From NCBI GenBank assembly GCA_949752735.1, contig OX457047.1:14965674-15029673 (forward strand): DNA of 64,000 nt. Direction: 5' to 3'. The stretch's first letter is position 1, and each line of letters opens with the position of its first letter. The translations under genes were made by a program, and so were the position numbers. This DNA is from Lumbricus terrestris (taxonomy: Eukaryota; Annelida; Clitellata; Crassiclitellata; Lumbricidae). Shown here one piece after another: positions 40,673-52,529 of the stretch. Under the pieces are notes generated by a model. The model was not told the origin of the DNA and ran no database searches. It saw only the letters and a program-made list of their open reading frames with translations.

Positions 40673-41895
40673 TACAGCTTAACAAGTCATGTAGTTCCTT
40701 ATTTAATGATGTAGCCAAGAACTCAATTTGGCCTCTGTAAGAATGCATAGACATCAGAAGATTGGCATGATTCCGGTCAGAAAGATTGGACCTTTTGGCA
40801 CACAAAGAGATTCTTTGATGTAAATGTTCATGAAGATGGAGGAAAACCCTGCAGGAAGACAAACTCAGCTATCCTAGATAAAAAGGTATCTAAATATCTG
40901 AACGAACACAGATAGTCTTTAAACAATGAACACAAGAAGCTGTGATACATCAGCAAGCGAACACACACCAATACATACATATATTTGTATGTGTGCACAT
41001 ATATATATATATTATGAGAGGAAAAGAATTTATATATATATATATATAATAAATAACGCGTAGCCCTACTTCTAGCACTTGATGTGGAAAGCAGGATATC
41101 TGTGTCAGTGCACATACAGCTGATAAGCATTGTATGTTCGCATGTATGCAAGTTTGCTCTCATGAACGTGGTACAATTGTTGGATGATGCGCGAATCCCA
41201 ATGACGGATGTTGTGATGGAAAAATTTCCACTTCATGTTTGCGGTGTTGGTCTTCCTGTAGAGCCATCATCAAGAGGCCGATTATATGTATATATAGACA
41301 TATACATGTATGCACGTCATAGAGTACTATTTGTGGTTTGAGCTAATGAATAGGAAAGTTCTGCATGTATATGATTATTGACGTTGTGGATAAGTAAGAG
41401 AAACCTTCTGGCTGGGAAAGTGCATCCCAGCATAGGATCCGCCTGTTGTTGTCTTTGAAAGCTGTCTTCATTTCTGGACCGGCGTATGCTGTACTGTATT
41501 CATTCCAAGGTGGTTTTATGTATATGTATAATGCATGTACTTATGCATGCTATGAACATCAGGAGTTCTACATGTCTGTATATGAGCCTCTAGGCCTTTG
41601 TACCTGATTAAATTTAACTTGATGGTTGTTGTAGGCCTACTATAAAATTATGAGAAATTAAGTTGATGTAATGAAGTACTTAGGGCTGAATTAAAATTTG
41701 CAGTTTTGTTGCTTGCTAAAGAAAAAGTACCGGTAAGTGGTTTGTTGATTATACCGTGAAGCAAACATGTCTTATTGATTGAATTCTTAAAGTAAAAGGT
41801 TCAGTTTTGTCAACTGCATCATTCAGGACGGTAAGCAGATTGTTTATTCATCATACTGTGCTTCGTACTTCAATTTGTCCATGATCACTCCCTGT

Positions 41896-42966
41896 TAGAC
41901 CTGGGAGTGACTTTGGTCAGCTAATCTGACCCCACTTGACCCTAAAGTGACTTGAGGTCGACTTGAAGTCGACTTCTCGGCGTCAAAACGACTTGACCCG
42001 ACTTGGCAGAAAAACAACCGACTTCCGACTTGAAGTCGACTTCTGACATGGCAATAGCTATTAGCCTACAAATGAGTAATGATCGAGGCCTCAACACTTA
42101 TTTGAAGTATGAATTTGTTACAGTTTTATTAAACCCATGCATTTCAGTCTCATCAATTGTGTTTCAGTTTGAATAGTTTTGTGATGCTTTGGGCCATCTA
42201 GTATAGCCTAGACAATTCGACGGCAAATTATTAGGCCTATGAATTTTAGCTTGTCCATTGTCTGTGATTATTCAGATTACATATCACTAATATTATTTTT
42301 ATTATCAAGATTAATATGAAATAAATTTGTAAAACGCGCATGGTCTAAGATAAAATGGGGACCGCGGACTGGTGACTGGTGGCTGGCGACTGGCGTGTTA
42401 TGATAGGCCTAATTTGCAATTCCGTTTTCATAATTATTCGGCCACTAGGCCTAACATCATTCCGTAACTGATTTGCTTATGTTCTTGTCCTGATAAGCTA
42501 ATATTGCTAATAGTGCTAAGAGTGCTAATATTTTAGTACCATTTTGTTTCACCATTTGAATTAAGCGCATGCCTAAGCGTGAAGTTTTAGCATAAAATAA
42601 CAAAATATATGAATAGATCGGTAGAGGGCAGTCTGTACGATAGCTTACCGGTAAAATAATCAGTAGGCCTATAGGGCCTATAGGCTATGTCTCTGCATGC
42701 TTGGCAAAGGCCTCATTCATTCTTGCAAACACACTAGACTGCAACAGCTGCTTAAATGTTGTCACGATCATTGGTTTGAAGTGACAAATTTAACTATGTT
42801 TGTGTCTCAAGTCGGTTTAAGTCGACTTGTGGTAAAAACAACTTCAAGTGACTTCTCTCTACAAAATTCGACTTGGGGTCAGTTGCGGTGAGCAGAAACG
42901 ACCCGACCCGACTTGGGATGACCAAGTCGACTGGGGTCGACTTATTGGGGTCGACTCCCAGGTCTA
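41896..42966. mobile_element. hAT-like element (AAGTCGACTT family)
   Basis: 1071 bp. 13 identical terminal bases (TAGACCTGGGAGT). Perfect 8-bp target duplication CTCCCTGT at 41888-41895 and 42967-42974. The palindrome AAGTCGACTT and half-sites GACTTG recur many times within ~170 bp of each end. No transposase ORF. Confidence 0.9.
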
Positions 42967-43902
42967 CTCCCTGTAGCTCTCTGTTGAAGGCCGATCTTCT
43001 CTTTGACCAACATCTTCCGATAAAGATATTCCCAGTATGCATAATGCAGCTGCTGACCTCCACCTGTTCGTCTTCACAACCTTGTTACTTTTGTTGCTGA
43101 CGCTTTCTATGTTTGGCTCAAAATTGAAAACTTGTCTCTTTCAAGTTGTTTATGGTTATAAACACTTCCTGAACATTGCCTCTATTGTATTTTTCTTGGA
43201 TGTTGTTAGAGGGCATGGCCTGTATTTATGGGAAGGATAGATTGTTTGTCAGAAACTTCAGTTTGAGATAGATAAATAGGTCCAGAGCAGATTGTTCTGA
43301 CTGAAATTTATTTGCTGACAGGTGGGGTGAAGGATCATACAACGCATAATATGTATTCAGTAGACCTAAGCATTCAGATGATATATTCATTCATTCTGAG
43401 ATTTATACAATGCCTCTTCCAGAGACTTACTTAGAGATGCACTCAGCCACAGCTAAAAAAGTCTGATTTGAAGGACTTGTAAAAACAGACAAGTTTGACC
43501 AAGGCATCAATCGCAAGTGTATTGGGAGGCCATAACAAAAGTGTTGGCTCCCTTGCTGAAGAGCTCGACAGGCTGCAAGGTCAGAGACAGGTAGACAAAT
43601 ATCAAATAAGTTGGGTGAAGTGCAACTAAGAAGGTACCGCAAAACATGTGCAGCAAGTGAGTAGGACTGAGAAACAGGGAGCCAGTGAAAGACGTCGCAC
43701 ATATAGGCAGAGACGGGAGCATATTTAGGAAGGCAGCCAGTGAGGCCAGCAGTTGACTGAAGAATCCCGTCACTGCACCCAATTAACCCAAGTGACAAAC
43801 TATTAAAAGTAGTACCCTGTACTATACGTATAGGGACCTGCTTGCTGTCTGTTCAAGTCATACACATTATATATGTGTGTTTACAATGTTTGTGTGTATA
43901 TA
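42967..43902. other. Intergenic, LINE fragment only
   Basis: Apart from the minus-strand LINE fragment at 43383-43798, nothing was recognised. Confidence 0.6.
43383..43798 (-). mobile_element. CR1/Rex-type LINE 3' fragment
   Basis: A minus-strand ORF of 123 codons shows FHWLPVSQSY, then SPNLFDICLPVSDLAACRAL and LPIHLRLMPWSNLSVFTSPS. This resembles the HWLPV...P.YL..L...R.LR...W..LP..LR C-terminal block of CR1/L2-clade reverse transcriptases. It ends with TATAAATCTCAGAATGAATG. Confidence 0.5.
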
Positions 43903-44893
43903 CACTGTGTCCCATAAAAAAACACACCAAAAACCTTTGTCATGAAACGCATGTAAATCTAATACTGTGCCCCATAAAAAACACCAAAAACCTTTGTCAT
44001 GAAACGCATGTAAGTCTCATGTTAAATAAGAAAAAATAATGTTTCATTTAAGAAGATGTTCGAAGTGATGTCCCTTCGCTTGAACGCAGGCTCTCAGCCT
44101 TGGCCGCCACTGTTCAATAGCTTTGTCAATGACACTCTGCTTCAACTGTGCCCACACAACGATCAGGCGCTCCTTCAACTCGTCGATGTCCCGTATTGCT
44201 GTCTGGTAGACGCGTTCCTGCATTAGACCCCAAATTCTGTAGTCAACAGGATTGAGGTCTGGTGAATTTGCTGGCCAGAGTTCCGGTCCAATGAAGCTTG
44301 GTGTTTCACGTCGCAGCAACGCAATGGTGTCCTTTGCGCGATGTGCTGGGGCGCTGTCCTGCTGGAGAATGAACAAGTCGCTTGACATCCTCCTGATCGC
44401 TGGCAACATCTGCTCCATCAACAGGATATTCCTGTAATATTCGCCGTTGACCTTCACCCCAGGTTCCACGAAGAACAATTCCGTGCACCCGAGCACGTGG
44501 TCGTCCGCTGCCGGGCTGACGATCCACGCTGGCCGTTTTTCGAATCTTTCGCAGCAGTACATCGAGGCCATTTTTATTCCAACCCTTTTGCGGGAACTCT
44601 TTTATCAACCGACGACTACTGTAACCCTTCAACAATACTAAATTCTTAATAAAAATTTTATCTTCGCTGCTGAAAACCATTTTAATTCTAAGTTTAAATG
44701 TTTCCAAACACGCCTAGTCGCCTAGTCTGCGTCACTGCCTCTAACAGCAACCACTTCTGTGAGTAAGTAAAATGTTAAATATTTTGTGGCAAAATTATTT
44801 GAGAAACAACGTACAAACTTTTATTACAATAGGCTTGGTTTTAAAGAAGATTTTTGAAAAGTTTTTTGGTGTGTTTTTTTATGGGACACAGTG
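43903..44893 (-). mobile_element. Tc1/mariner-like element, decayed, DD37D-type
   Basis: 991 bp flanked by TA. Terminal inverted repeats begin CACTGTGTCCCATAAAAAAA and are identical over ~30 bp. The left end (first ~59 bp) is duplicated in tandem at 43962-44020. A broken minus-strand transposase fills the interior. Confidence 0.92.
44044..44707 (-). pseudogene. Mariner-like transposase pseudogene
   Basis: Two overlapping frames. The N-terminal part (44707 to ~44490) starts METFKLRIKMVF and holds a helix-turn-helix-like segment (LKGYSSRRLIKEFPQKGW) ending GSGRPR. The C-terminal part (to 44044) has FVEPGVKVNGEYY, the catalytic QQDSAPAH and SPDLNPVDYRIWG. There are 37 residues between the D of QQD and the D of VDY, as in DD37D (maT-type) elements. 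An internal deletion with a frame change removed the second DNA-binding helix and the first catalytic aspartate region, so it is inactive. Confidence 0.85.
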
Positions 44894-46192
44894 TATATAT
44901 ATATATATAATTATATTGTGGGCCTATGCAATCAGTATATATATATTTATGGTAATATATATTAGAATACATAATATTTATAGGGACGTATACAGTCTCT
45001 TCAAGCTATATGCATTATGGATATGTTTTACAATACATGTTGTTGTGTATATATAAAATTACGTAAGTGTGTGTGTGTGTGTGAGTAAGAGTGCAGGTGT
45101 GCGACATTTGAAATATGCGGCAGATTAATAAATTCGTCTCGGAAGGACAAGTGTAGACTAGAAAAAGTTGATTCATTTTATGCTTGTGACATAGCACATG
45201 CTGGATAGCAGTGTATACTCGCAGTGTAAACTTGGATGTGAAAGACTGAAAGCCTTCTCTTCTAAGAATTAGACAAAGAACAGCCAATGGTGGATCATGT
45301 TTAAGTTTGAGCTGCAATAAGAATAATTATGTGAAGGTGGTTGGACTGATCAAGGATACAGTAAGGATCATTTCTATTACAAAGGAGGTGTGACTACAGT
45401 GCATTCAATGTAAGAGAATGACTACTTTCATTTAGAAATTATACCTCGTAACCAATTAGATATGCATAATTGCATATGCATATTATGCCGTTTACAACTG
45501 GAAATCTAATATTCTAAATAAGGCTAAATAAATAGGCTGTAAATATTGAACTTCCACTTAAAATGAAGCTCTAGCTCCTGCGGTCAAACCAATCATTTAC
45601 TGCATAAACAGGGTTGCAAAGGGTACCCTTGCAAATTGGGGAACATATGAGTGATGCAGACTTTAGCCTGGTGGACATGGGATGCGTTGAAGCTCAAATT
45701 AAATTGCAAAAATTTCAAGCTGGTATTTTTGACAGTGAAAAGATTTTGGTAAGTTACTTTTGGACTTCAGAATTTGGGCTTTTTCAGGAGTATAAGTCTA
45801 TTTAAAAACCTAACAAATTGTGTGATATGTGCAGTTTGTTATAAAGAGCTGAAATAATCTACTCGGTGGGTTAAAATATTGCCATAGAATCTGCATGTGA
45901 GTCTCATTGCATCATGTGCCTTATGGTAGTCTGTTAATTAATGCTCTGGCGTCATGTAATTATACGGCATATGGCTCCAGATGATGCTAGTCATATGGGA
46001 ACGTATTTCAAACTGTGTATGGTTGCTGTGATTGCCTTTGCAACCAAAATGCCTTGGTCTTGTGTTTTCATGCCTTGGGCCTTTATCAAGATCAGCATTT
46101 CTTAGTCCTGAGTAGTATTGTTTCTAAGTTCACTTATATATAATGTGAAGTTTTTTAATGCAGTATATTACAGTATGTAAAACAATTCCGAC

Positions 46193-46345
46193 AGAGGCAA
46201 ATGGCAGATTGAAAGAGGCAATTTGTATGCCAGATTTAAATAGAGGCAAATTGTATGCATGCCAGATTTAAATAGAGTTAAATTGTATGTAGGGCCTATG
46301 CCAGATTTAAATAGAGGCAAATTGTATGCCAAATTTGAATAGAGG
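46193..46345. repeat. Imperfect ~35-bp tandem repeat
   Basis: Four to five copies of AGAGGCAAATTGTATGCCAG followed by ATTTAAAT. Confidence 0.85.
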
Positions 46346-46384
46346 CAAGATTTATTGCTATTATTTTATTCTTATCATTATATT

Positions 46385-46455
46385 AGTAGTAGTGGTGGTG
46401 GTGGTGGTGGTGGTGGTTGGTGGTGGTGGTAGTGGTAGTATAGTAGTAGTAGTAA
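46385..46455. repeat. (GGT/AGT)n microsatellite
   Basis: Runs of AGT and GGT triplets. Confidence 0.92.
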
Positions 46456-48901
46456 TGGTGACATGGTTCTGGACTATTGGTAGCAGTATTGATAGCTACA
46501 GCTGTTGCAGCATAACGTAAATCCTTTCCCCTCCCTCACTGCTTCTTCGGATTTAATACACCAACCACTGTTACCACCCACTGTGGTTGAGATGTTAATT
46601 TAATCTTCTCATCTGATATGCACTGGCCACTAGACCTCATTTATACTGCTGTCACAACAGATTGCTCGCTCATGTGTCTCCGCCAATTCACTCGTGTGTC
46701 TCCTGTGTCTCCGGCCAATTTATTGCATCCATTGTCTCCATTTTTCTTTCTTTCTTTGCCATCCTTTCCTTTAAGTCTATTTCCCTGTCAGTGTAAAGCA
46801 TATATGCCATTTACCATGGTTTCTTCTGCTATTAAACTCCTTATTCTCCTTTTGATATATCAAACTGTTGTTTAATGTCTACTACTATTCTCAAGTTTTC
46901 TTCAAACCCTTGAAAAGTAGCTCTGCAAATGGTTAGATAAAATCACCTTTCTTCACATAAACTGTAACTCCATTTCCAATCTGCCTATTTCCACTGAAAC
47001 TGCAACACCTATGTTTAAAATCACATACTCGGTTCTTTAGACAAAGAAAAGGTATCGGCTCTCGTTTTTGGTTGGTCTTTCTGCCACTTTTGATATGTCG
47101 AATCTGACGTAGATTATCATTGTCTACTCACAGCTGGTTGGCATTATTTCAGAACCAGAATATTATTCGTATCAATCAGTCCACATCTACGAATTCACTT
47201 CAATGCCAACTCATTGGAACTCTGGGTTCCACGCAGTACTGCACTCTTCTGTGTGGTATTTTTTGCCGTTATGATTACTACAGCTCACTTGGTATCACTA
47301 AAGAAAAATGCTGTATACATACACTAAGCTTGTCAGGTACAAATAAAAGCTGCTGCACAGTATTGCACTTGTTATACGCTGGTTGATCATTTGGCAAAGA
47401 AGACAGTTTTTAAATATCAGCCAATCTATTATATGGTGAGAATTGGAGAGGGGTTGTGGAGGTTCAACCCGCCATCTTTGGACAACGTAGTGAAGTCCTC
47501 GTTACACGCTTCAACGCCATGTACGTCTGACACCTCAGTTATTTTTCTACAATTCCCATACTGGCAATCTATCTCCATTCCTTGCTCACCCCTCATTCCA
47601 GCTCAACTACTGCCTTCAAAGTTCAAATCAACAGGAGACCAACTTATTAAATATTCACTGCAGCGATGTAACATGTTTTTAAGCTCAGACATAATCTGAA
47701 GGTCTACTTAAAAGCTAGTAAAACAGGATACCAGTATATTTACAAATGATGCATCAAGTTAGAAGGATTGTCCAAAGATACTACATGAAGAGCAAAATCA
47801 AGATGCCTAGAGAACTAAGAGACATAAGGGCTTAAATTATGACAGGTTGTCTTGTGATCGATGAACAGGAAATTGGACAACAATCAGAATTTGAGGAGAT
47901 TCCTGAGTCAATACAATGTGGTGAATTGTTAGAAAGGAGATTTATAAGCAGTTCTTGGAGGTGAGGCAAGTGTGATGTAAAGGAAGATAAGGGGGAGACT
48001 ACAGAACAGGATTAGATGGAAGAGTTTAAAAAAATTTGCTGGAGTTAAGTATTGCAGAGAGTTGTGGGTCAGTAACAAAACTTTAACATTGCAGATTGTT
48101 TGAAGACACTTGACTGCATATGAGTTGATGTTTAATATGAAAATGATGACATTGCAGAACTGAAGTAGTCCAGTTTGTAGCGAATTTTATGGCTCTTATT
48201 ATAATATTCATACAGTTTTATGAGGGATATGAGGCAAAGTCCTAATTCTAAGTGAAATTTATGTAGCATAGTCGGTAGCAAGCTAGGGTTGTTTACAGAA
48301 CCTATCTGTTGTGCAGATGCTGAGAGTCACATAGTTAGTAGGTTTTCGACTCTTTTTTAAAACATGAATAGATGCAGAGAGGCTTTTTGCAGGCACACGG
48401 GCCAGTAAATGCAAACAGTCTGCAAGATAACTGACTGATGTTGTTGGCATAGTTACCGTAATATTTATGTTGAAAATGATTTCTGGAATGCTGACAGGAT
48501 GAGTTAGGCATGTACGACTTTGTCGTCGACTTGTATGTGAAGTGGATTTTTTGGAGCTTGGTCTAGAAGATACTGGTAGCTTACATTGTTCATGGTGGAA
48601 AATTACAAGAAAATCGGTTTTGAGGGTTGGTGGTCATTCAAGGCTGAATCGTGGTGTCAAGTCGATGATATAGTGTGTCTGAAGCAGTGCGGAGAGATGT
48701 AGACTGGAATATCTTTTTAGCAGGCCTAAAACTTTTCTTTGATGCTTGATTTGATTTGTTCTTGTTCTTTGTTCTTGGTTGCCAAATAAATGATTTGATT
48801 TGTTTTGAACAAGCTTGCTCTTTTGTTGGAGAATTCAATGGTTTGCTGTTCTAAAAAATAGCACAATATATATAATTATATTCTATCACAAGCACACACA
48901 C

Positions 48902-48939
48902 GCGCTCCCAGCCATTGCCTAGCCAATGGCTGGGAGCGC
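48902..48939. repeat. Perfect inverted repeat, 16-bp arms
   Basis: GCGCTCCCAGCCATTG and its exact reverse complement are separated by 6 nt. The arm resembles the SINE/LINE tail block GGGAGCGC(C/T)CCTGAG, so it may be a fold-back of that repeat. Confidence 0.92.
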
Positions 48940-49498
48940 TCCTGAGCACCGGTAGTTTTCTTGAAGGGATATATATATATATGTATATATATATATAAAA
49001 TAAGTCCATTGAATGAATGTGTGTGTCTGTTCTGTGTGCCCTTGAATTTAGACCTAATAAAGAAGGCAATCCATGTATGGGGTCTTCTAAAACAAGTGAA
49101 GGCCACAAAGACAGCTTCGTAGTTTTTTTTAGCAAATAGGAAACGGCCAGGGCTGTAGCACATCCACTGTAAGACTAGAGTCGTTTGTTTGGCAAATGCG
49201 AACGTAGTATATTTTAAATAAGCAGTAGCTTTTATATCCTAACGGAGCGCTATTATTCTGTACGAACGGCCTTCGTTGCCAGCTGTTAAATTAATTAAAC
49301 TGAAACCATATCATACGGACTGTAGGTCTACTGGGTTATTAATGCATACCAGTCGACACCGGCTGTGAGCTTTTTAACTATAGCCTAGGCACAATTATAG
49401 GCTTGGCAGACTGGGGGAGTACCCTTTATTCCAGCAAGCAAGCATTATTGGAATGGTTCAGCACAACGACCTCGTATATATATATATACTGGTTGAAC

Positions 49499-52019
49499 CA
49501 GGGGCGGATCCAGGGGGGGCCAATCCGGCCATGGCCCCCCCATTTCAAATCACCATGGACGTGGCCCCCCCATCCACGGTGGCCAAAAAAAAATTCAGGG
49601 TGTCAGTCATGCACAGGAGAATTAATGTATAAATGTAATTAAAACCTATAATAAAAATAATGTATAAATGTAATTAAAATCTAATCTAAGTCTCTCACGC
49701 AATTGCATTGTCTTTATATAAAGCATCAAAATGAAACAATCTTTCAACAGTATCCAACTATGATTTATGGCATGCAATGTATGTTATTCGTGTATATATT
49801 CGTAGTAATTTGTAAAAACATTAACACCAATAAACACAATTATAACTAAGTACAACTAACTATTAATTACAAATCAAGTTAACACTAACAACAGTGTTTG
49901 GGATATAATTTATTTTTAGGAGATGCCAAAAAAATTTCAGGGCGAAACATGTTAAGTTTTGAGTTTAGTCTATATGTGCAAGAAAATGCGGTGAATGATA
50001 ACACATGTTTACTCCTTGTTTTTATTTATATCTTACTATATTTCATTCAGTAGTGGGAAGTATTTTGTTTATTCTAGTCTTAAAAAGTCATCAGTTTTTG
50101 GGAAGCGAAATTAAACACCTTTTTTAAATTTCGCACGGAAGAATAAAAAGTCATCGCTCTTTTTAGACGAAAAATTTAACACCTTTTTTAAGATTTCGCA
50201 CGGATGACTGCAAAAGTCATCAGTTTTTTAAATTCTAAATTGAACACCTTTTTTGAAAATTTCGCACGGAAGTTTAAAAAGTCATCACTCCTTTTAAACG
50301 AAAAATTAAACACCTTTTTTAAGATTTCGCAGGGATGACTACAGCAAGTCATCAGTTTTTTGGGATGCGAAATTAAACACCTTTTTTGAAAATTTCGCAC
50401 GGAAGACTAAAAAGTCATCACTCCTTTAAGACGAAAAATTAAACACCTTTTTTAAGATTTCGCACTGATGACTACAAAATTCATCAGTTTTTTGGGATGC
50501 GAAATTAAACACCTATTTTTGAAATTTTCGCACGGAAGACTTAAAAAGTCATCACTCTTTTTAGACGAAAAATTAAACACCTTTTTAAAGATTTTGCACG
50601 GATGACTACAAAAGTCATCAGTTTTTTTATTCTAAATTGAACAGCTTTTTGGAAAATTTGGCACGGAAGACTGAAAAGTCATCACTCATTTAAGACGAAA
50701 AATTAAACACCTTTTTAAAGATTTCGCACGGATGACTACAAAAGTCATCAGTTTTTTGGGATGCTAAATTGAACACCCCTTTGGAAAATTTCGCACGTAA
50801 GACTAAAAAGTCATCACTCTTTTTAGACGAAAAATAAAACACCTTTTTTAAGATTTCGCAGGGATGACTACAACAAGTCATCAGTTTTTTGGGATGCTAA
50901 ATTATACACCTTTTTTGAAAATTTTGCACGGAAGACTAAAAAGTCAACACTTTTTTTGACAAAAAATTAAACACCTTTTTTAAGATATCGCACGGATGAC
51001 TACAAAAGGTCATCAGTTTTTTTATTCTAAATTGAACACCTTTTTTTGGAAAATTTTGCACGGAAGACTAAAAAGTCATCACTCATTTTAGACAAAAAAT
51101 TAAACACCTTTTTTAAGATATCGCACGGATGACTACAAAAGGTCATCAGTATTTTTATTCTAAATTGAACACCTTTTTTTGGAAAATTTTGCACGGAAGA
51201 CTAAAAAGTCATCACTCATTTTAGACGAAAAATTAAACACCTTTTTCAAGATTTCGCACAGATGACTACAAAAGTCATCAGTTTTTTATTCTAAATTGAA
51301 CACCTTTTTTGGAAAATTTCGCACGGAAGACTGTAAAGTCATCACTCATTTTAGACGAAAAATTAAACACCTTTTTCAAGATTTCGCACAGATGACTACA
51401 AAAGTCATCAGTTTTTTATTCTAAATTGAACACCTTTTTTGGAAAATTTCGCACGGAAGACTATAAAGTCATCACTCATTTTAGACGAAAAATTAAACAC
51501 CTTTTTAAAGATTTCGCACGGATGACTACAAAAGTCACCAGTTTTTTGGGAAGGAAAATTGAACACCCTTTTTGAAGATTTCTGGCGGATTACTTAAAAA
51601 AGAACATCTAGTTTTCGGGAAAGAAGTTTTTGGGAAAAGTCTATATTTATTGAGACCTTATGGCACTCTTATAAGCACTGAAAAGTACAGCTATTTTGTT
51701 AAGATAACAGCTTAAAATGCTACCATTGCAATGTGAAAATTCAAAAAGTTTCTGGTGGGGAGGGGCATATCCCCTCCCCACACCCCTCCCCTACCACTCT
51801 CGGCGCTGCGCGCCTCATGATTGTCTTCAGACGGTCAATTATCTACCCCTCCGGAAACCTCAATTCCCCCAGAGGTCGGGCTAAATTAAACTCTGGTTTC
51901 GGCCAAAAACGACCAAAAAAGTTCATCAGATTTTTCAGCGAAAGATCAACGATAAATTTTCCGACCCCAGCCCAAAAAAATTTTGGCCCCCCCTTCGAAA
52001 ATTCCTGGATCCGCCCTTG
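49499..52019. mobile_element. hAT-like element carrying a dimeric satellite
   Basis: 2521 bp. Ends CAGGGGCGGATCCAGG and CCTGGATCCGCCCTTG are complementary at 15 of 16 positions. Flanks CTGGTTGA (49489-49496) and CTGGTTCA (52021-52028) agree at 7 of 8 but are offset by one or two bases. The interior is dominated by the satellite at 50086-51545. A GGGGAGGGG/CCCCTCCCC hairpin is at 51757-51779. No transposase ORF. Confidence 0.8.
50086..51545. repeat. Higher-order satellite, ~65-bp monomers in ~130-bp dimers
   Basis: About 11 dimers. Monomer A runs AGTCATCAGTTTTTTGGGAT ... TTCGCACGGAAGACTA; monomer B runs AGTCATCACTCNTTTTAGAC ... TTCGCACGGATGACTAC. They alternate regularly. Every junction forms a short inverted repeat (GATGACTacaaaAGTCATC). 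Both share AATTAAACACCTTTTTT. Confidence 0.93.
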
Positions 52020-52529
52020 TCTGGTTCAGCATGTGAGATCTAATACCAACTCTAATTGCAAATTGTTTAGCTTATTACATCCTCGTATAATTATTATGAA
52101 CTTCAGCGTTGGCGTGAAAGCTGTGCGAGGCCGCGAGTCAAGCTGTTTATGTAGTTTAGCCCAGAATAAGTACAGGCCAGTCCTCGGTTGTTTTCCGAAG
52201 TTGACATCATGCGGTTTAACAAATCTAACGAGGTCGTGTAAACAACGCCTCAGGTTTCTTCCTTGGTCCAACGAACGAAGCTAGCTTTAGATTTGAATTT
52301 CGGTGATTAAAAGCAATTATTGAGACGGTCATCTGTCGAGAATGTTGACCGTTCTATCGTTGTCGTAGGATCGGTTGTCACGTGATTCCCGACGTCGACA
52401 GTCAACAACAGATATCTGCTGATAATATATTTATTTATTCTTTCATTTCGGACCAATAATTCTCCGTCTTCTTGTCGAATAAAGCACAAGATGTCAACGA
52501 ATCTCTACAGTATGTAAACGCCTGCATGC

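Larger units (their letters stand above)
36357..41895. other. Intergenic region with a hAT MITE cluster
   Basis: No host gene recognised. Holds MITEs at 36664, 37020, 38695, 39148 and 40418, a (GACA)n region at 38497-38610 and TA-rich runs near 41000-41050. A GC-richer stretch at 37900-38160 has no coding or RNA signature I can identify. Confidence 0.7.
44894..49498. other. Intergenic, simple repeats only
   Basis: No convincing gene. Contains a GT run (45067-45081), a ~35-bp tandem array (46193-46345), a GGT/AGT run (46385-46455), a 38-bp hairpin (48902-48939) and TA runs (48970-48997). One weak isolated exon-like stretch lies at 45643-45750. Confidence 0.65.

Noticed and set aside
50086..51545. 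CRISPR-like regular repeats
   Set aside because: No spacers; repeats are contiguous alternating satellite monomers in a eukaryotic transposon.
51733..52284. 183-codon plus-strand ORF
   Set aside because: Spans the transposon boundary and has no protein-like features.
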